The notes beneath the pieces are model-generated. The model saw only the letters and a list, made by a program, of their open reading frames with translations. It was not told the DNA's origin and did not search any database. A DNA stretch of 64,000 nt from Paraglaciecola sp. L1A13 (lineage in GTDB: Bacteria; Pseudomonadota; Gammaproteobacteria; Enterobacterales; Alteromonadaceae): contig NZ_CP047024.1 of NCBI RefSeq assembly GCF_009796745.1, positions 1,054,001-1,118,000 of the forward strand, in the 5' to 3' direction. A program made the translations under genes and the position numbers. This document shows positions 53,601-61,932 of the stretch, in pieces; positions within the stretch are counted from its first letter, which is position 1, and every line of letters starts with the position of its first letter.

Positions 53601-55127
53601 GAAAAAGTCAGTCTAGTTGAACCTCAATCTGGCACATATTGGATCGTAACCCAAAATTGGAGCGCTTCAGCGCCAGGTGCTAGCGACGAATTTACCATTG
53701 TTACCGCGTTAATCGATGGTGAGTTAGGTGATAACCTTACCGTTGATGCGCCATCTTCTATTGCGGCAATTACCCCGTTTGACATTCGTGTTGGCTGGGA
53801 TATTGATGCGGTTGCAGGTGATAAGTACTTTGGTGCATTTGATGTGGGCTCCAGTGCTGACTCAGCCGGTAACTTTGGTCTGGTCGTCGTTAATCTTGAT
53901 AGAATAGCGGATGATGTTCAAGTGGTTGGCGGTAGCGATGGATTTCTAGTAGCCGGTGATCAAATAGATTACGCCATACAAGTAGGCGCAAACTTTACCT
54001 CTGAAGACCGATTATATGATATTGCTCTATCGTTGCCAGACGGCGTAAAGTTGGTGGAAGGTTCTTTAGCTGATGGAACCGTTGACGATGACGGCACCTT
54101 AACGTGGAACGTGGTACAAGAATCTATTAAAGGTCAAGCCGCTTCCTATTCTGTTACCACTAATGAAAATGATGCATTTTGCGCAAATCCTAACTTTGGT
54201 CAGGGTTCAGGTTATCTTGATTTAGCCTCATTTGGCATCGGTTTCTCTGATGCTGACGGTGATACTGTCACGGCAAACTTTAATGTTCCTGCTTCGTTAC
54301 TGGGTCAAGCATATGATTCAATTGGCGTAACTGATGATGGTTTCATCAGCTTTAGCGGCGATGTAGGTACAACGCCTTGGGTAAACCAATTAATGCCTGA
54401 TGAGAATCCAGCAAATGGACTCTTAGCTCCTTTCTGGCGCGATATGATATTTGATAACGCTAATGAATCGGGTGTTTCTGTTGCAACCGCGGGTGCCTTC
54501 ACTATTATTGAGTGGGATAATATGCGTCCGTATGCTGCTGTAGCTGATGATATTCTTGATTTTCAAGTCATCTTCAACAATGCGCCCGTTGGTAATGAGC
54601 CTGACATCATATTCACCTACGGCGATGTGACGCATGTAATGGCGGATACACTAGGGACTTCGATCGGTTTTGAATCAATCGATGGGATGACTGGTTTAAC
54701 GACTCATTATGTAGGGGATGCCAGTGAATCAATAGGTAATATTGAGACGGATATCGTTTCAGGTTCGCAAATATGCTTAAGGTTGCAAGACCCTGACAAT
54801 ACTAAGTTATTGACGTTTACCCTTGAAGTCACTGAAGATAATGCCGGCGGTCCTATTCAGTTACTGGCTTTGTCGACCTTGCCTAATAATATCGGTACGA
54901 AAATGGCGGTCAGTCCTGTCAACGATAATGCAGTCGTAGCGGTTGCAGGCGATTGGGATGGCGATAGCGATGTCGATATGCTTGATATACGTGCATTGAC
55001 AAGAGCTATTCAACTTCGTCAAGACATCGATATGAGTTTCGATTTTAACGAAGATGGACAGGTGAATTATACCGACGTAAGATTATTACAAGGTATGTGT
55101 ACACGTTCACGTTGTGCAGTTAATTAA
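50700..55127 (+). CDS. Secreted subtilisin-like (S8) protease with C-terminal dockerin
   Basis: The 1475-residue exported protein has a signal peptide of about 20 residues and an inhibitor-I9-like propeptide (about 70-200, YVYIVRLTDQPVATYDGG). The S8 peptidase domain holds Asp230 in IDSGVN, His308 in SGHGSHTAG and Ser662 in SGTSMASPHVAG. A protease-associated domain (about 480-590) is inserted between His and Ser. Several beta-sandwich domains follow, and the last 62 residues are a type I dockerin. It is the second dockerin enzyme beside the cohesin gene. The propeptide should keep it inactive until export. Confidence 0.9.
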   Translation: MKHTLSIAVSAALMSMSAHSANELAEGISKFDVTSVAIKSVDATSVNKNKNQKAPVANIAQRFVVEKGIENKPYVYIVRLTDQPVATYDGGIKDLKATNPKKTTSTLARAQGAQKAGKLDVEAPEVKAYVSYLKGVQSSFITRASRVANSLRVIESYKYSVNGVAVRVTPDEAEAISKLPGVERVERETMYKMDTDTGPVKIGAPNVWDGSVTNSGVGTLGEGIIIATIDSGVNTGSRSFADIGDDGYDHTNPRGAGVYVGDCAGDYPEICNDKLIGVRSYTRITDDYGDTDVFPPNLPRNGEDYSGHGSHTAGTFAGNILSNVPVLTPGAGEESHGIPGSFEFAQISGVAPHANIIAYQICYPGRSDAGDTYGDCPGAAILAGIEDAITDGVDVMNYSISGRGYPWSSDVDMAFLSARNAGIFVATSAGNSGPDAATTSKHAPWYTAVAASTHGREIDYSKEIGQFTGGDSELGTLTGNSNSLGITASIVYAGDYANANDPAGDPAQCLQPFPEGTFSGEIVLCDRGAIARVEKAQNVASGGAEGFVLGNVLNGGSSVDNDAYVIPGIHIDAAQAELLRNWLASGEGHMATITPSEGELVLSAGDDLADFSSRGPNPSISTITPQVAAPGVSIYAASADQKFGHDGHIADPSDFAFLSGTSMASPHVAGAAALLMAANPSWTPDNIRSALMMTATTNMRKEDGETPADWFDMGSGRIQVDLANQTGLVMDESGANYLAANPNEEGDPKTLNIPSMADDNCVGACRWTRTVTATKDGSWSVSGVGISDGVSVTVSPESFDLVAGASQVITVTASADVSGDEFLFAQLNLTSDNSPDLHMPIAVIATTSNIPNEFNISADRSADTRVISDLVAVEINGFTARSYGLTKATGVTESILEDSDNSNALDDLEDGVHVLTLEVPENAKYLVAEITASESPDLDLFVVRDANENGIPETNEIVGSSATGTALEKVSLVEPQSGTYWIVTQNWSASAPGASDEFTIVTALIDGELGDNLTVDAPSSIAAITPFDIRVGWDIDAVAGDKYFGAFDVGSSADSAGNFGLVVVNLDRIADDVQVVGGSDGFLVAGDQIDYAIQVGANFTSEDRLYDIALSLPDGVKLVEGSLADGTVDDDGTLTWNVVQESIKGQAASYSVTTNENDAFCANPNFGQGSGYLDLASFGIGFSDADGDTVTANFNVPASLLGQAYDSIGVTDDGFISFSGDVGTTPWVNQLMPDENPANGLLAPFWRDMIFDNANESGVSVATAGAFTIIEWDNMRPYAAVADDILDFQVIFNNAPVGNEPDIIFTYGDVTHVMADTLGTSIGFESIDGMTGLTTHYVGDASESIGNIETDIVSGSQICLRLQDPDNTKLLTFTLEVTEDNAGGPIQLLALSTLPNNIGTKMAVSPVNDNAVVAVAGDWDGDSDVDMLDIRALTRAIQLRQDIDMSFDFNEDGQVNYTDVRLLQGMCTRSRCAVN
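54939..55124 (+). other. Dockerin type I module of the protease
   Basis: Loops DWDGDSDVDMLD and DFNEDGQVNYTD with following helices form the duplicated dockerin plan. The tail MCTRSRCAVN keeps the two Cys. The first loop has Ser where Gly is usual, which could weaken calcium binding there. DNA identity with the nuclease module is also high, which suggests recent duplication or gene conversion. Confidence 0.88.
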
Positions 55128-55457
55128 GCTATAAACTCGCACTATTTAGTGCAGTATTATAAGGGCGCTCATATGAGCGCCCTTTTTTGTGAGAATATTT
55201 TTATTGCTTTAACTAAAGAAAATAATGAGACGTTAATCCCTCCGTTTTGTATTTATCTATAAATTTTCCATTCTCTGCGCTTTCTAAAATGCGGTGAAAT
55301 TACGTATTTTTCAGCCCAATAGCTTATTTAATTTAAAAGTGTAAGAAAGCGTAAATGTAACTAATATAATCAAAAAATTAACGTAATATCGAACCAAATA
55401 GCGACGTTAGTCGTAGAAAACATACACTTAAAACTCAACTTATAAAAAGGTTTCTCC
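55128..55457. terminator. Terminator of the protease gene and region before the efflux genes
   Basis: A perfect 24-base palindrome, AAGGGCGCTCAT with its complement, at 55161-55184 followed by T6 ends the protease gene. The remaining 270 bp are AT-rich; no gene or clear promoter is seen before the efflux adaptor gene. Confidence 0.85.
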
Positions 55458-56522
55458 ATGTCCAAAGGAATTTCATTTTCACCTATCTTAATCGCGCTGA
55501 TTTTGGTTAGTGGTTTATTGGTTTACTTATATCTGCCCAATGATACGGAGCAAAAAAAACGTGAATCAAGTGCAACCCCGGTAACAGCATATACTGTGGT
55601 TGAGCAGAAATTTCCAGTGACGGTAGAGGCACTCGGTACCGCAAATGCGAATGAATCTGTGATGCTGACGGCGCAAAAATCAGACATAGTGCAACGAATA
55701 GAGTTTGATGATGGTGATTTGGTTAAAAAAGGGCAACTATTATTAAAGCTCAATGATAGAGAAGAACGGGCTCGATTAAACGAACTAGACATCAATTTGC
55801 AAGAAGCAAAGCGTCAGTTAAAGAGAATCGATAATTTGGCACAAAAAAGTGCCGCTTCAGCGCAATTGCTTGATGAACAAGAGGCGAATGTAAAAGCATT
55901 TAAAGCTCAATTAGAAGTAGCTAAAGCGCAACTGGATGAGTTAGAGCTTCGCGCGCCGTTCAGCGGGTTACTGGGTGTACGTATGGTCAGTGTAGGTGCC
56001 TTGATTATGCCGGGTGACCTAATCGCGACATTGGATGATTTACATATCATTAAGATGGATTTCACTATTGCAGAGTCACATTTAGCGAGTGTCAATAAAG
56101 GTCAGAAGGTCTCTGCTACTTCGGTTGCCTACCCTGGGCAGACTTTTGAAGGTAAAATATCAAGTATCGCTTCACGGGTAGATCCCGTGACACGTGCAAT
56201 ACAGATCCGCGCGACAATCGATAATAAAGACCTAAAACTTCGCCCTGGCATGCTTTTACAAATTAATCTTCAGAAAGAAATACTCGATACGTTAACGATA
56301 CCCGAGGGCGCACTGGTACCTATTGAAGATCAGCAGTTCGTTTTTGTGATTAAGGATGACAAGGTTGTCCGTCAAGAAGTAAAAGTAGGCTTGCGCAAAC
56401 CTGGAATCGCACAAATTACCTCTGGTTTGCAAGAAGGCGATAAAATTGTTGTCGAGGGAGCCCTTCGTTTACGGGAAGGCTCGGCCGTTAAGGTACTTTC
56501 CATGCACACGTCGCAAGGGTAA
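55458..56522 (+). CDS. RND efflux periplasmic adaptor (membrane fusion protein)
   Basis: The 354-residue adaptor has an N-terminal membrane helix (about 8-27) and no lipobox. The split lipoyl domain (VEALGTANANESVMLTAQ ... ELRAPFSGLLGVRMVSVGALI), a coiled-coil hairpin (about 105-165) and beta-barrel and membrane-proximal domains follow. It links the inner-membrane pump encoded 5 bp downstream to an outer-membrane channel not found here. It resembles VexC/MexH-type adaptors. Confidence 0.9.
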   Translation: MSKGISFSPILIALILVSGLLVYLYLPNDTEQKKRESSATPVTAYTVVEQKFPVTVEALGTANANESVMLTAQKSDIVQRIEFDDGDLVKKGQLLLKLNDREERARLNELDINLQEAKRQLKRIDNLAQKSAASAQLLDEQEANVKAFKAQLEVAKAQLDELELRAPFSGLLGVRMVSVGALIMPGDLIATLDDLHIIKMDFTIAESHLASVNKGQKVSATSVAYPGQTFEGKISSIASRVDPVTRAIQIRATIDNKDLKLRPGMLLQINLQKEILDTLTIPEGALVPIEDQQFVFVIKDDKVVRQEVKVGLRKPGIAQITSGLQEGDKIVVEGALRLREGSAVKVLSMHTSQG

Positions 56523-56527
56523 TTCTT

Positions 56528-59500
56528 ATGCTGTTATCTGACATATCAATTAAACGTCCGGTTTTTGCATCTGTTGTAAATTTATTACTCGTCGTATTCG
56601 GGATCGTCGCTGTGACGTTTTTATCTTTACGTGAATATCCAGATGTTGATCCTCCTATAGTGTCAATTAACACGACTTACACTGGCGCATCTGCAGCCAT
56701 TATCGAAAGCCGTATTACGCAATTACTAGAAGATCGCATTAGTGGTATCGAAGGGATCAAAAATATTGAGTCGAGCAGCAGGAATGGGCGCTCCTCAATT
56801 GATGTAGAATTTAACCTTTCTCGTGATATTGATGCTGCATCGAATGATGTACGTGAACGCGTCAGCCGGGCACTGAATAACTTACCCGACCAAGCCGATC
56901 CTCCCGAGGTATCAAAATCTACATCAGATGATGATGTAATTGTTTGGTACAACTTACGTAGCGACAATATGAGTGTAATGGAGTTAACCGATTACGCGGA
57001 TCGTTACCTAGTTGACCGATTGTCAGTGGCTGATGGGGTCGCAAACGTGCGTTTAGGTGGCGGACGCAGTTACGCCATGAAAGTGTGGCTTAACCGCAAT
57101 GCCATGGCTGCTAGAGGGATTACGGTTGCTGACATTGAGCAGGTCATTAAAGCGGAGAATGTCGAGTTACCCGCTGGAGAGGTACAATCAACGCAACGCG
57201 ATTTTGATGTGCGCGTTGCGCGCAGTTACTTGAGCCCTGAGGACTTTTCAAGATTACCCGTTAAGGCAGGTAGTGATGGTTATCTTATTCGATTAGGCGA
57301 AGTGGCGACAGTCGAGTTGGGCGCTGAAGACGATGAAACGGAGTTTCGCGGCGATGGTGTAAATATGATTGGTATCGGTGTTACTAAACAATCAAAAGCC
57401 AATACGCTAGAGGTAGCAAGAGCTGCGAAAGCTGCTATTGAGGAAATCAAGCAAACCTTGCCTGATAATATTTTCATTGTGCCAAGTTATGACTCTTCAG
57501 TCTTTATTGAAGCATCAATTAATGAAGTATATGAGACGCTTGCTATTGCGATGTTGATGGTTGTGTTTGTTATATACATATTCCTCGGTAATTTTCGAGC
57601 AACCATTATACCTGCTGTTACAGTCCCAGTTTCACTCGTTGCGGCATTTACGGTTATGTATGCCCTCGGGTTCTCAATAAATCTACTCACTTTATTGGCC
57701 TTGGTTCTTGCTATCGGGCTGGTGGTCGACGATGCAATCGTTGTACTTGAAAATATTTCTCGACGGATAGAGCTCGGTGAACCGCCATTGCTGGCAGCTT
57801 ATCGCGGTGCGCGCGAGGTAGGTTTTGCGGTTATAGCCACGACATTAGTGTTGATTGCGGTGTTTGTTCCTTTAGTCTTTTTACAAGGTAACATTGGGCG
57901 TTTATTTACTGAGTTCGCTTTGGCTATTGCTGCGGCTGTGGCATTTTCAAGTGTGACGGCATTGACGCTAATACCGATGCTTAGCTCTAAGTTATTGAAG
58001 AAAAGCCAGCATAAAACTAGATTCAGTGCATGGATGGACAAATCTTTTACTAAATTCGAAGGTAATTATTTTAAAGTTTTGGGTAAAACCATTCATCAAC
58101 CTATTTTAATGACGTTGCTTATTATTGTCAGTATTTTAGGTTTATTACGTTTATTAGAGGTTTTACCAAGCGAATTTGTACCCAAGGAAGACCGCGGTAA
58201 CTTCTTTATTCAAATTCAATCAGCTGAGGGTGCAAGTTTTAAAGAAAATAGTAGGAGCATGAGAAGAGTTGAAGAAATCATACTGCCTTACTTAGATAGC
58301 GGCGATGCAACGCGCGTCCTTATTCGTCTACCAGGGTTTGGCAGTAGTGCTGGTATTGCGATTGTTGGCACACCGATCGGAGAAGACAAAAAACGTTCTA
58401 CCTTTGAGTTAATGGACGAAATAAGTCAAAAACTCTCTGTTATTCCTGATGTACGCGCATTTGCTATTATGCGTTCGAGTCTTGGTGGGCGTGGAGTAGG
58501 GCGTCCCGTGCAATTTGTTTTGCAGGGCAACACCTATGAAGAACTTGTAGGGTGGCGAGATACATTGCTTTCTATAGCGCAAGAAAACCCTAACCTGTTG
58601 CGCTTAGATTCAGATTATAAAGAAACGCTGCCGCAACTATTGGTCAACATTGATACCGAGCGTGCCGCTGATTTAGGCGTATCGGTAAGTGATATCGGAA
58701 CCACATTAGAGACCATGCTAGGCCAACGTCGTGTATCAACCTACCTAGACAGAGGCCAAGAGTATGACGTGATACTCGAAGGACGCCGAGAAGATTATCG
58801 TAGTCCACAAAGTATTGATAATTTGTATGTACGTTCGTTCCGCACTGGCGAGCTGATTCCTATGGATAATTTGCTCAAGGTAGAAGAGCGAGCTACATCA
58901 TCACGGCTAAACCGGTATAACCGCATGCGTAGTATCACTATCAGCGCCAACTTAGCTGAGGGATATACGGTCGGTCAAGCGTTAGAGTATTTACGCAATG
59001 TCGTGGATACTGAACTCCCTGAAGGTGTATCAGTCGATTACAAAGGAGAATCTCAACTCTATCAAGAGTCGGGCAACTCAATTTTGTTTATCTTCCTCAT
59101 GGCATTGGTCATTGTATATTTGATCCTTGCTGCCCAATTCGAGAGCTGGGTTCATCCCTTAGTTATTATGCTAACCGTGCCTCTTGCTTTAGTAGGCGCA
59201 TTTATTGGGCTTTATTTTGCTGGTATGACGCTAAATATATATAGTCAGATTGGTTTGGTGATGTTGATTGGTCTTGCCGCAAAAAATGGTATTTTGATTG
59301 TTGAGTTTGCCAATCAATTACGTGACGCAGGTGTAGAGTTTGAGTTAGCCCTTAAAAGAGCAGCGATGCTGCGTTTACGCCCTATCGTTATGACAAGCTT
59401 TACGACTGTATTTAGTTCTTTACCATTAGTTTTTGCAAGCGGAGCAGGCTCTGAAAGCAGAACTGTTATTGGCATGGTGATATTCGCTGGGGTATTAGTT

Positions 59501-59638
59501 TCAACCTTATTGACACTTTTTGTTGTACCGACCGCCTATTATTGGTTAGCGCGAAATACAGGTTCTCCATTAGTTATCACCCAGAAATTAGAAAAACTAG
59601 AAGAAGAAATTCCGTATCAAAAAGGCGATGATTTCTAG
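56528..59638 (+). CDS. RND efflux pump, HAE1 family (AcrB-like)
   Basis: The 1036-residue proton-driven pump exports hydrophobic compounds. It starts with the typical MLLSDISIKRPVFASVVNLLL, has twelve predicted membrane helices, and carries the proton-relay pair in GLVVDDAIVVLENISRRIE (Asp-Asp of helix 4). The repeat LAAKNGILIVEFANQLRDAG is in the second half. Large periplasmic porter and docking domains are intact. It forms an operon with the adaptor. Substrates cannot be predicted. Confidence 0.94.
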   Translation: MLLSDISIKRPVFASVVNLLLVVFGIVAVTFLSLREYPDVDPPIVSINTTYTGASAAIIESRITQLLEDRISGIEGIKNIESSSRNGRSSIDVEFNLSRDIDAASNDVRERVSRALNNLPDQADPPEVSKSTSDDDVIVWYNLRSDNMSVMELTDYADRYLVDRLSVADGVANVRLGGGRSYAMKVWLNRNAMAARGITVADIEQVIKAENVELPAGEVQSTQRDFDVRVARSYLSPEDFSRLPVKAGSDGYLIRLGEVATVELGAEDDETEFRGDGVNMIGIGVTKQSKANTLEVARAAKAAIEEIKQTLPDNIFIVPSYDSSVFIEASINEVYETLAIAMLMVVFVIYIFLGNFRATIIPAVTVPVSLVAAFTVMYALGFSINLLTLLALVLAIGLVVDDAIVVLENISRRIELGEPPLLAAYRGAREVGFAVIATTLVLIAVFVPLVFLQGNIGRLFTEFALAIAAAVAFSSVTALTLIPMLSSKLLKKSQHKTRFSAWMDKSFTKFEGNYFKVLGKTIHQPILMTLLIIVSILGLLRLLEVLPSEFVPKEDRGNFFIQIQSAEGASFKENSRSMRRVEEIILPYLDSGDATRVLIRLPGFGSSAGIAIVGTPIGEDKKRSTFELMDEISQKLSVIPDVRAFAIMRSSLGGRGVGRPVQFVLQGNTYEELVGWRDTLLSIAQENPNLLRLDSDYKETLPQLLVNIDTERAADLGVSVSDIGTTLETMLGQRRVSTYLDRGQEYDVILEGRREDYRSPQSIDNLYVRSFRTGELIPMDNLLKVEERATSSRLNRYNRMRSITISANLAEGYTVGQALEYLRNVVDTELPEGVSVDYKGESQLYQESGNSILFIFLMALVIVYLILAAQFESWVHPLVIMLTVPLALVGAFIGLYFAGMTLNIYSQIGLVMLIGLAAKNGILIVEFANQLRDAGVEFELALKRAAMLRLRPIVMTSFTTVFSSLPLVFASGAGSESRTVIGMVIFAGVLVSTLLTLFVVPTAYYWLARNTGSPLVITQKLEKLEEEIPYQKGDDF

Positions 59639-59656
59639 TCTACTATCGATGTCATT

Positions 59657-59689
59657 AAAGCGGCTAGGGTAACCTAAGCCGCTTTTTTT
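59657..59689 (+). terminator. Terminator of the efflux operon
   Basis: AAAGCGGCT pairs with AGCCGCTTT, with a T7 tail. It lies 20 bp after the pump stop. Confidence 0.88.
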
Positions 59690-59888
59690 GTATCCGGCGT
59701 CTTATTGCATCTTATGAATAATAAATAGCTCAATGTCTTCATAAGGTGATTAAACGTTGACACAGATACAAGCGTATTCCAACGAGTCTTAATCTGCGGT
59801 GTAAGCATTAAGCAAAGACATGTATTCGTTGCCGGCAACATTGTTCTCGCTTTGATAATCAGCAGGCGCGATAGGTAAACAGTAGACG
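59690..59888 (-). other. Region downstream of rpoD with a possible protein relic
   Basis: On the minus strand, a coding-like stretch at about 59789-59877 ends in a stop after a 29-residue tail that includes DYQSENNVAGNEYMSLLNA. It has no start codon in view: the frame runs back through the rpoD terminator to a stop. It may be the 3' remnant of a lost gene. I see nothing else in this 200 bp. Confidence 0.3.
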
Positions 59889-59919
59889 AAAAAAAACCGG
59901 ATATTAAATCCGGTTTTTT
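59889..59919. terminator. Terminator of rpoD
   Basis: AACCGGAT and ATCCGGTT form a hairpin with A and T runs on both sides, 27 bp after the rpoD stop (read on the minus strand). Confidence 0.88.
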
Positions 59920-59945
59920 GTATTACAACATATCAGACGTCTTGA

Positions 59946-61787
59946 TTACTCGTCTAAGAAGCTACGTAGCTGCTCAGAACGGCTAGGGTGACGTAGTTTA
60001 CGAAGTGCTTTAGCTTCGATTTGACGAATACGCTCACGGGTAACGTCAAACTGCTTGCCTACTTCTTCAAGGGTATGATCGGTGTTCATATCAATACCGA
60101 AACGCATTCTCAATACTTTCGCTTCACGAGCGGTTAGGCCAGCTAAAACTTCTTGAGTTGCATTCTTCAAGCTGCCACCAGTAGCAGAATCAAGAGGCTG
60201 TACAATCGTACTATCTTCAATGAAGTCACCTAGATGCGAATCTTCATCATCACCTATTGGCGTTTCCATTGAGATTGGCTCTTTAGCGATCTTCAATACC
60301 TTACGAATTTTGTCTTCAGGCATGATCATGCGTTCTGACAATTCTTCTGGTGTTGGTTCGCGACCCATTTCTTGCAACATTTGACGAGAAATACGGTTTA
60401 GCTTATTAATGGTCTCGATCATGTGCACAGGAATACGAATAGTACGAGCCTGATCTGCAATTGAACGCGTGATCGCTTGACGGATCCACCAAGTAGCATA
60501 AGTAGAGAACTTATAGCCACGACGGTATTCAAACTTATCAACCGCTTTCATCAGACCAATGTTACCTTCTTGAATCAAATCCAAGAATTGTAAGCCACGG
60601 TTAGTGTACTTTTTCGCAATCGAGATAACTAAACGTAAGTTAGCTTCAACCATCTCTTTCTTAGCGCGACGAGCTTTCGCTTCGCCAATCGACATACGAC
60701 GGTTAATGTCTTTTATGTCGGCTATGATCAAACCGGTTTCTTCTTCAACGGCATTCATTTTGCCGATAGCACGTTCAAGCTCTTCTTGATGCACTTTCAT
60801 TTCTTCTGCATAAGGTGCATTAGAAGAAAGAATTTCAAATAACCAAACGGTACTGGTTTCATTACCAGAAAAGGCTTTAATAAAGTCTTTCTTAGGCATT
60901 TTAGCCGTAGCAACACAGTGTTTCATCACTATGCGCTCTTGTACACGGATACGATCCATCATGCTGCGCATGTTTTTAACCATGCGGTCGAATTGCTTAG
61001 GTATTAAGCGAAACTCTTTAAAAATTTCACTTAGGGCATCTATCTCTTTACGCGAATTAGCGTGTGAGCGACCTTTAGAAGCGATAACATCACGTGCTTT
61101 TTCATATTGCACACGAAGTTCTGTAAATTTCTCACGAGCCTCTTCTGGATCTGGACCTGTGTCTTCTTCTTCCTCGTCTTCATCATCGCTGTCATCACCA
61201 TCATCATCTTCGTCATCTAATTCTTCTTCAGATAACTCAGAACCAACATGGGTCGCGGTGGGGGCTATGTTGTCTGCTTCGTTAGGATCGACAAAGCCGA
61301 CAATGATGTCACTCAGACGAATTTCTTCGGCTTCAAACATGTCCCACTGATCAAGTAAATAGGTGATGGCTTCAGGATATTCTGCAACAGAACATTGAAC
61401 CTGATTAATGCCTTCTTCTATGCGCTTGGCGATAACAATCTCGCCTTCGCGGGTTAGTAGCTCAACTGTACCCATTTCGCGCATATACATACGTACTGGG
61501 TCAGTGGTTCTACCAATTTCGCTCTCGACCGTTGCTAAGGCTTGGGCTGCTGCTTCCGCGACTTCTTCATCAGGCGCGTTTTCTTGCATTAATAGTTCGT
61601 CAGAATCGGGTGCGTTTTCAAACACCTTAATTCCCATATCGTTAATCATGCGAATGATGTCTTCGATCTGATCTGAGTCAACTATGTCTTGTGGCAGGTG
61701 ATCATTTACTTCGGCAAAGGTCAAGTAGCCTTGTTCTTTACCTTTTGCAATGAGGAGTTTTATCTGCGATTGCTTGCTTTGCACCAT
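59946..61787 (-). CDS. rpoD: RNA polymerase primary sigma factor RpoD (sigma70)
   Basis: The 613-residue protein has region 1.1 (about 1-80), the acidic non-conserved region (about 185-215, run of Asp/Glu), region 1.2 ([21 protein letters not shown]), region 2 ([50 protein letters not shown]), region 3 and region 4 ([29 protein letters not shown]). It recognises housekeeping promoters. It follows dnaG on the same strand, as in the macromolecular-synthesis operon. Confidence 0.98.
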   Translation of the reverse strand: MVQSKQSQIKLLIAKGKEQGYLTFAEVNDHLPQDIVDSDQIEDIIRMINDMGIKVFENAPDSDELLMQENAPDEEVAEAAAQALATVESEIGRTTDPVRMYMREMGTVELLTREGEIVIAKRIEEGINQVQCSVAEYPEAITYLLDQWDMFEAEEIRLSDIIVGFVDPNEADNIAPTATHVGSELSEEELDDEDDDGDDSDDEDEEEEDTGPDPEEAREKFTELRVQYEKARDVIASKGRSHANSRKEIDALSEIFKEFRLIPKQFDRMVKNMRSMMDRIRVQERIVMKHCVATAKMPKKDFIKAFSGNETSTVWLFEILSSNAPYAEEMKVHQEELERAIGKMNAVEEETGLIIADIKDINRRMSIGEAKARRAKKEMVEANLRLVISIAKKYTNRGLQFLDLIQEGNIGLMKAVDKFEYRRGYKFSTYATWWIRQAITRSIADQARTIRIPVHMIETINKLNRISRQMLQEMGREPTPEELSERMIMPEDKIRKVLKIAKEPISMETPIGDDEDSHLGDFIEDSTIVQPLDSATGGSLKNATQEVLAGLTAREAKVLRMRFGIDMNTDHTLEEVGKQFDVTRERIRQIEAKALRKLRHPSRSEQLRSFLDE

Positions 61788-61932
61788 ATACCTTACACTT
61801 CTCGATTTGGGTTAAAAATGCATCCCGAGTGCGATGAAACGCACTAAAAATGCTAAATACTTTGCTTGGGCTCGAGGCTGTAGCGAATTAGCCAGTATAG
61901 CAGACTCGACCCCCTTTGGGCTATATGTTGGG

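Noticed and set aside
60931..61350. A Ser-rich 139-codon frame opposite rpoD
   Set aside because: It is the antisense image of the acidic region of rpoD; the Ser runs come from Asp/Glu codons read backwards.
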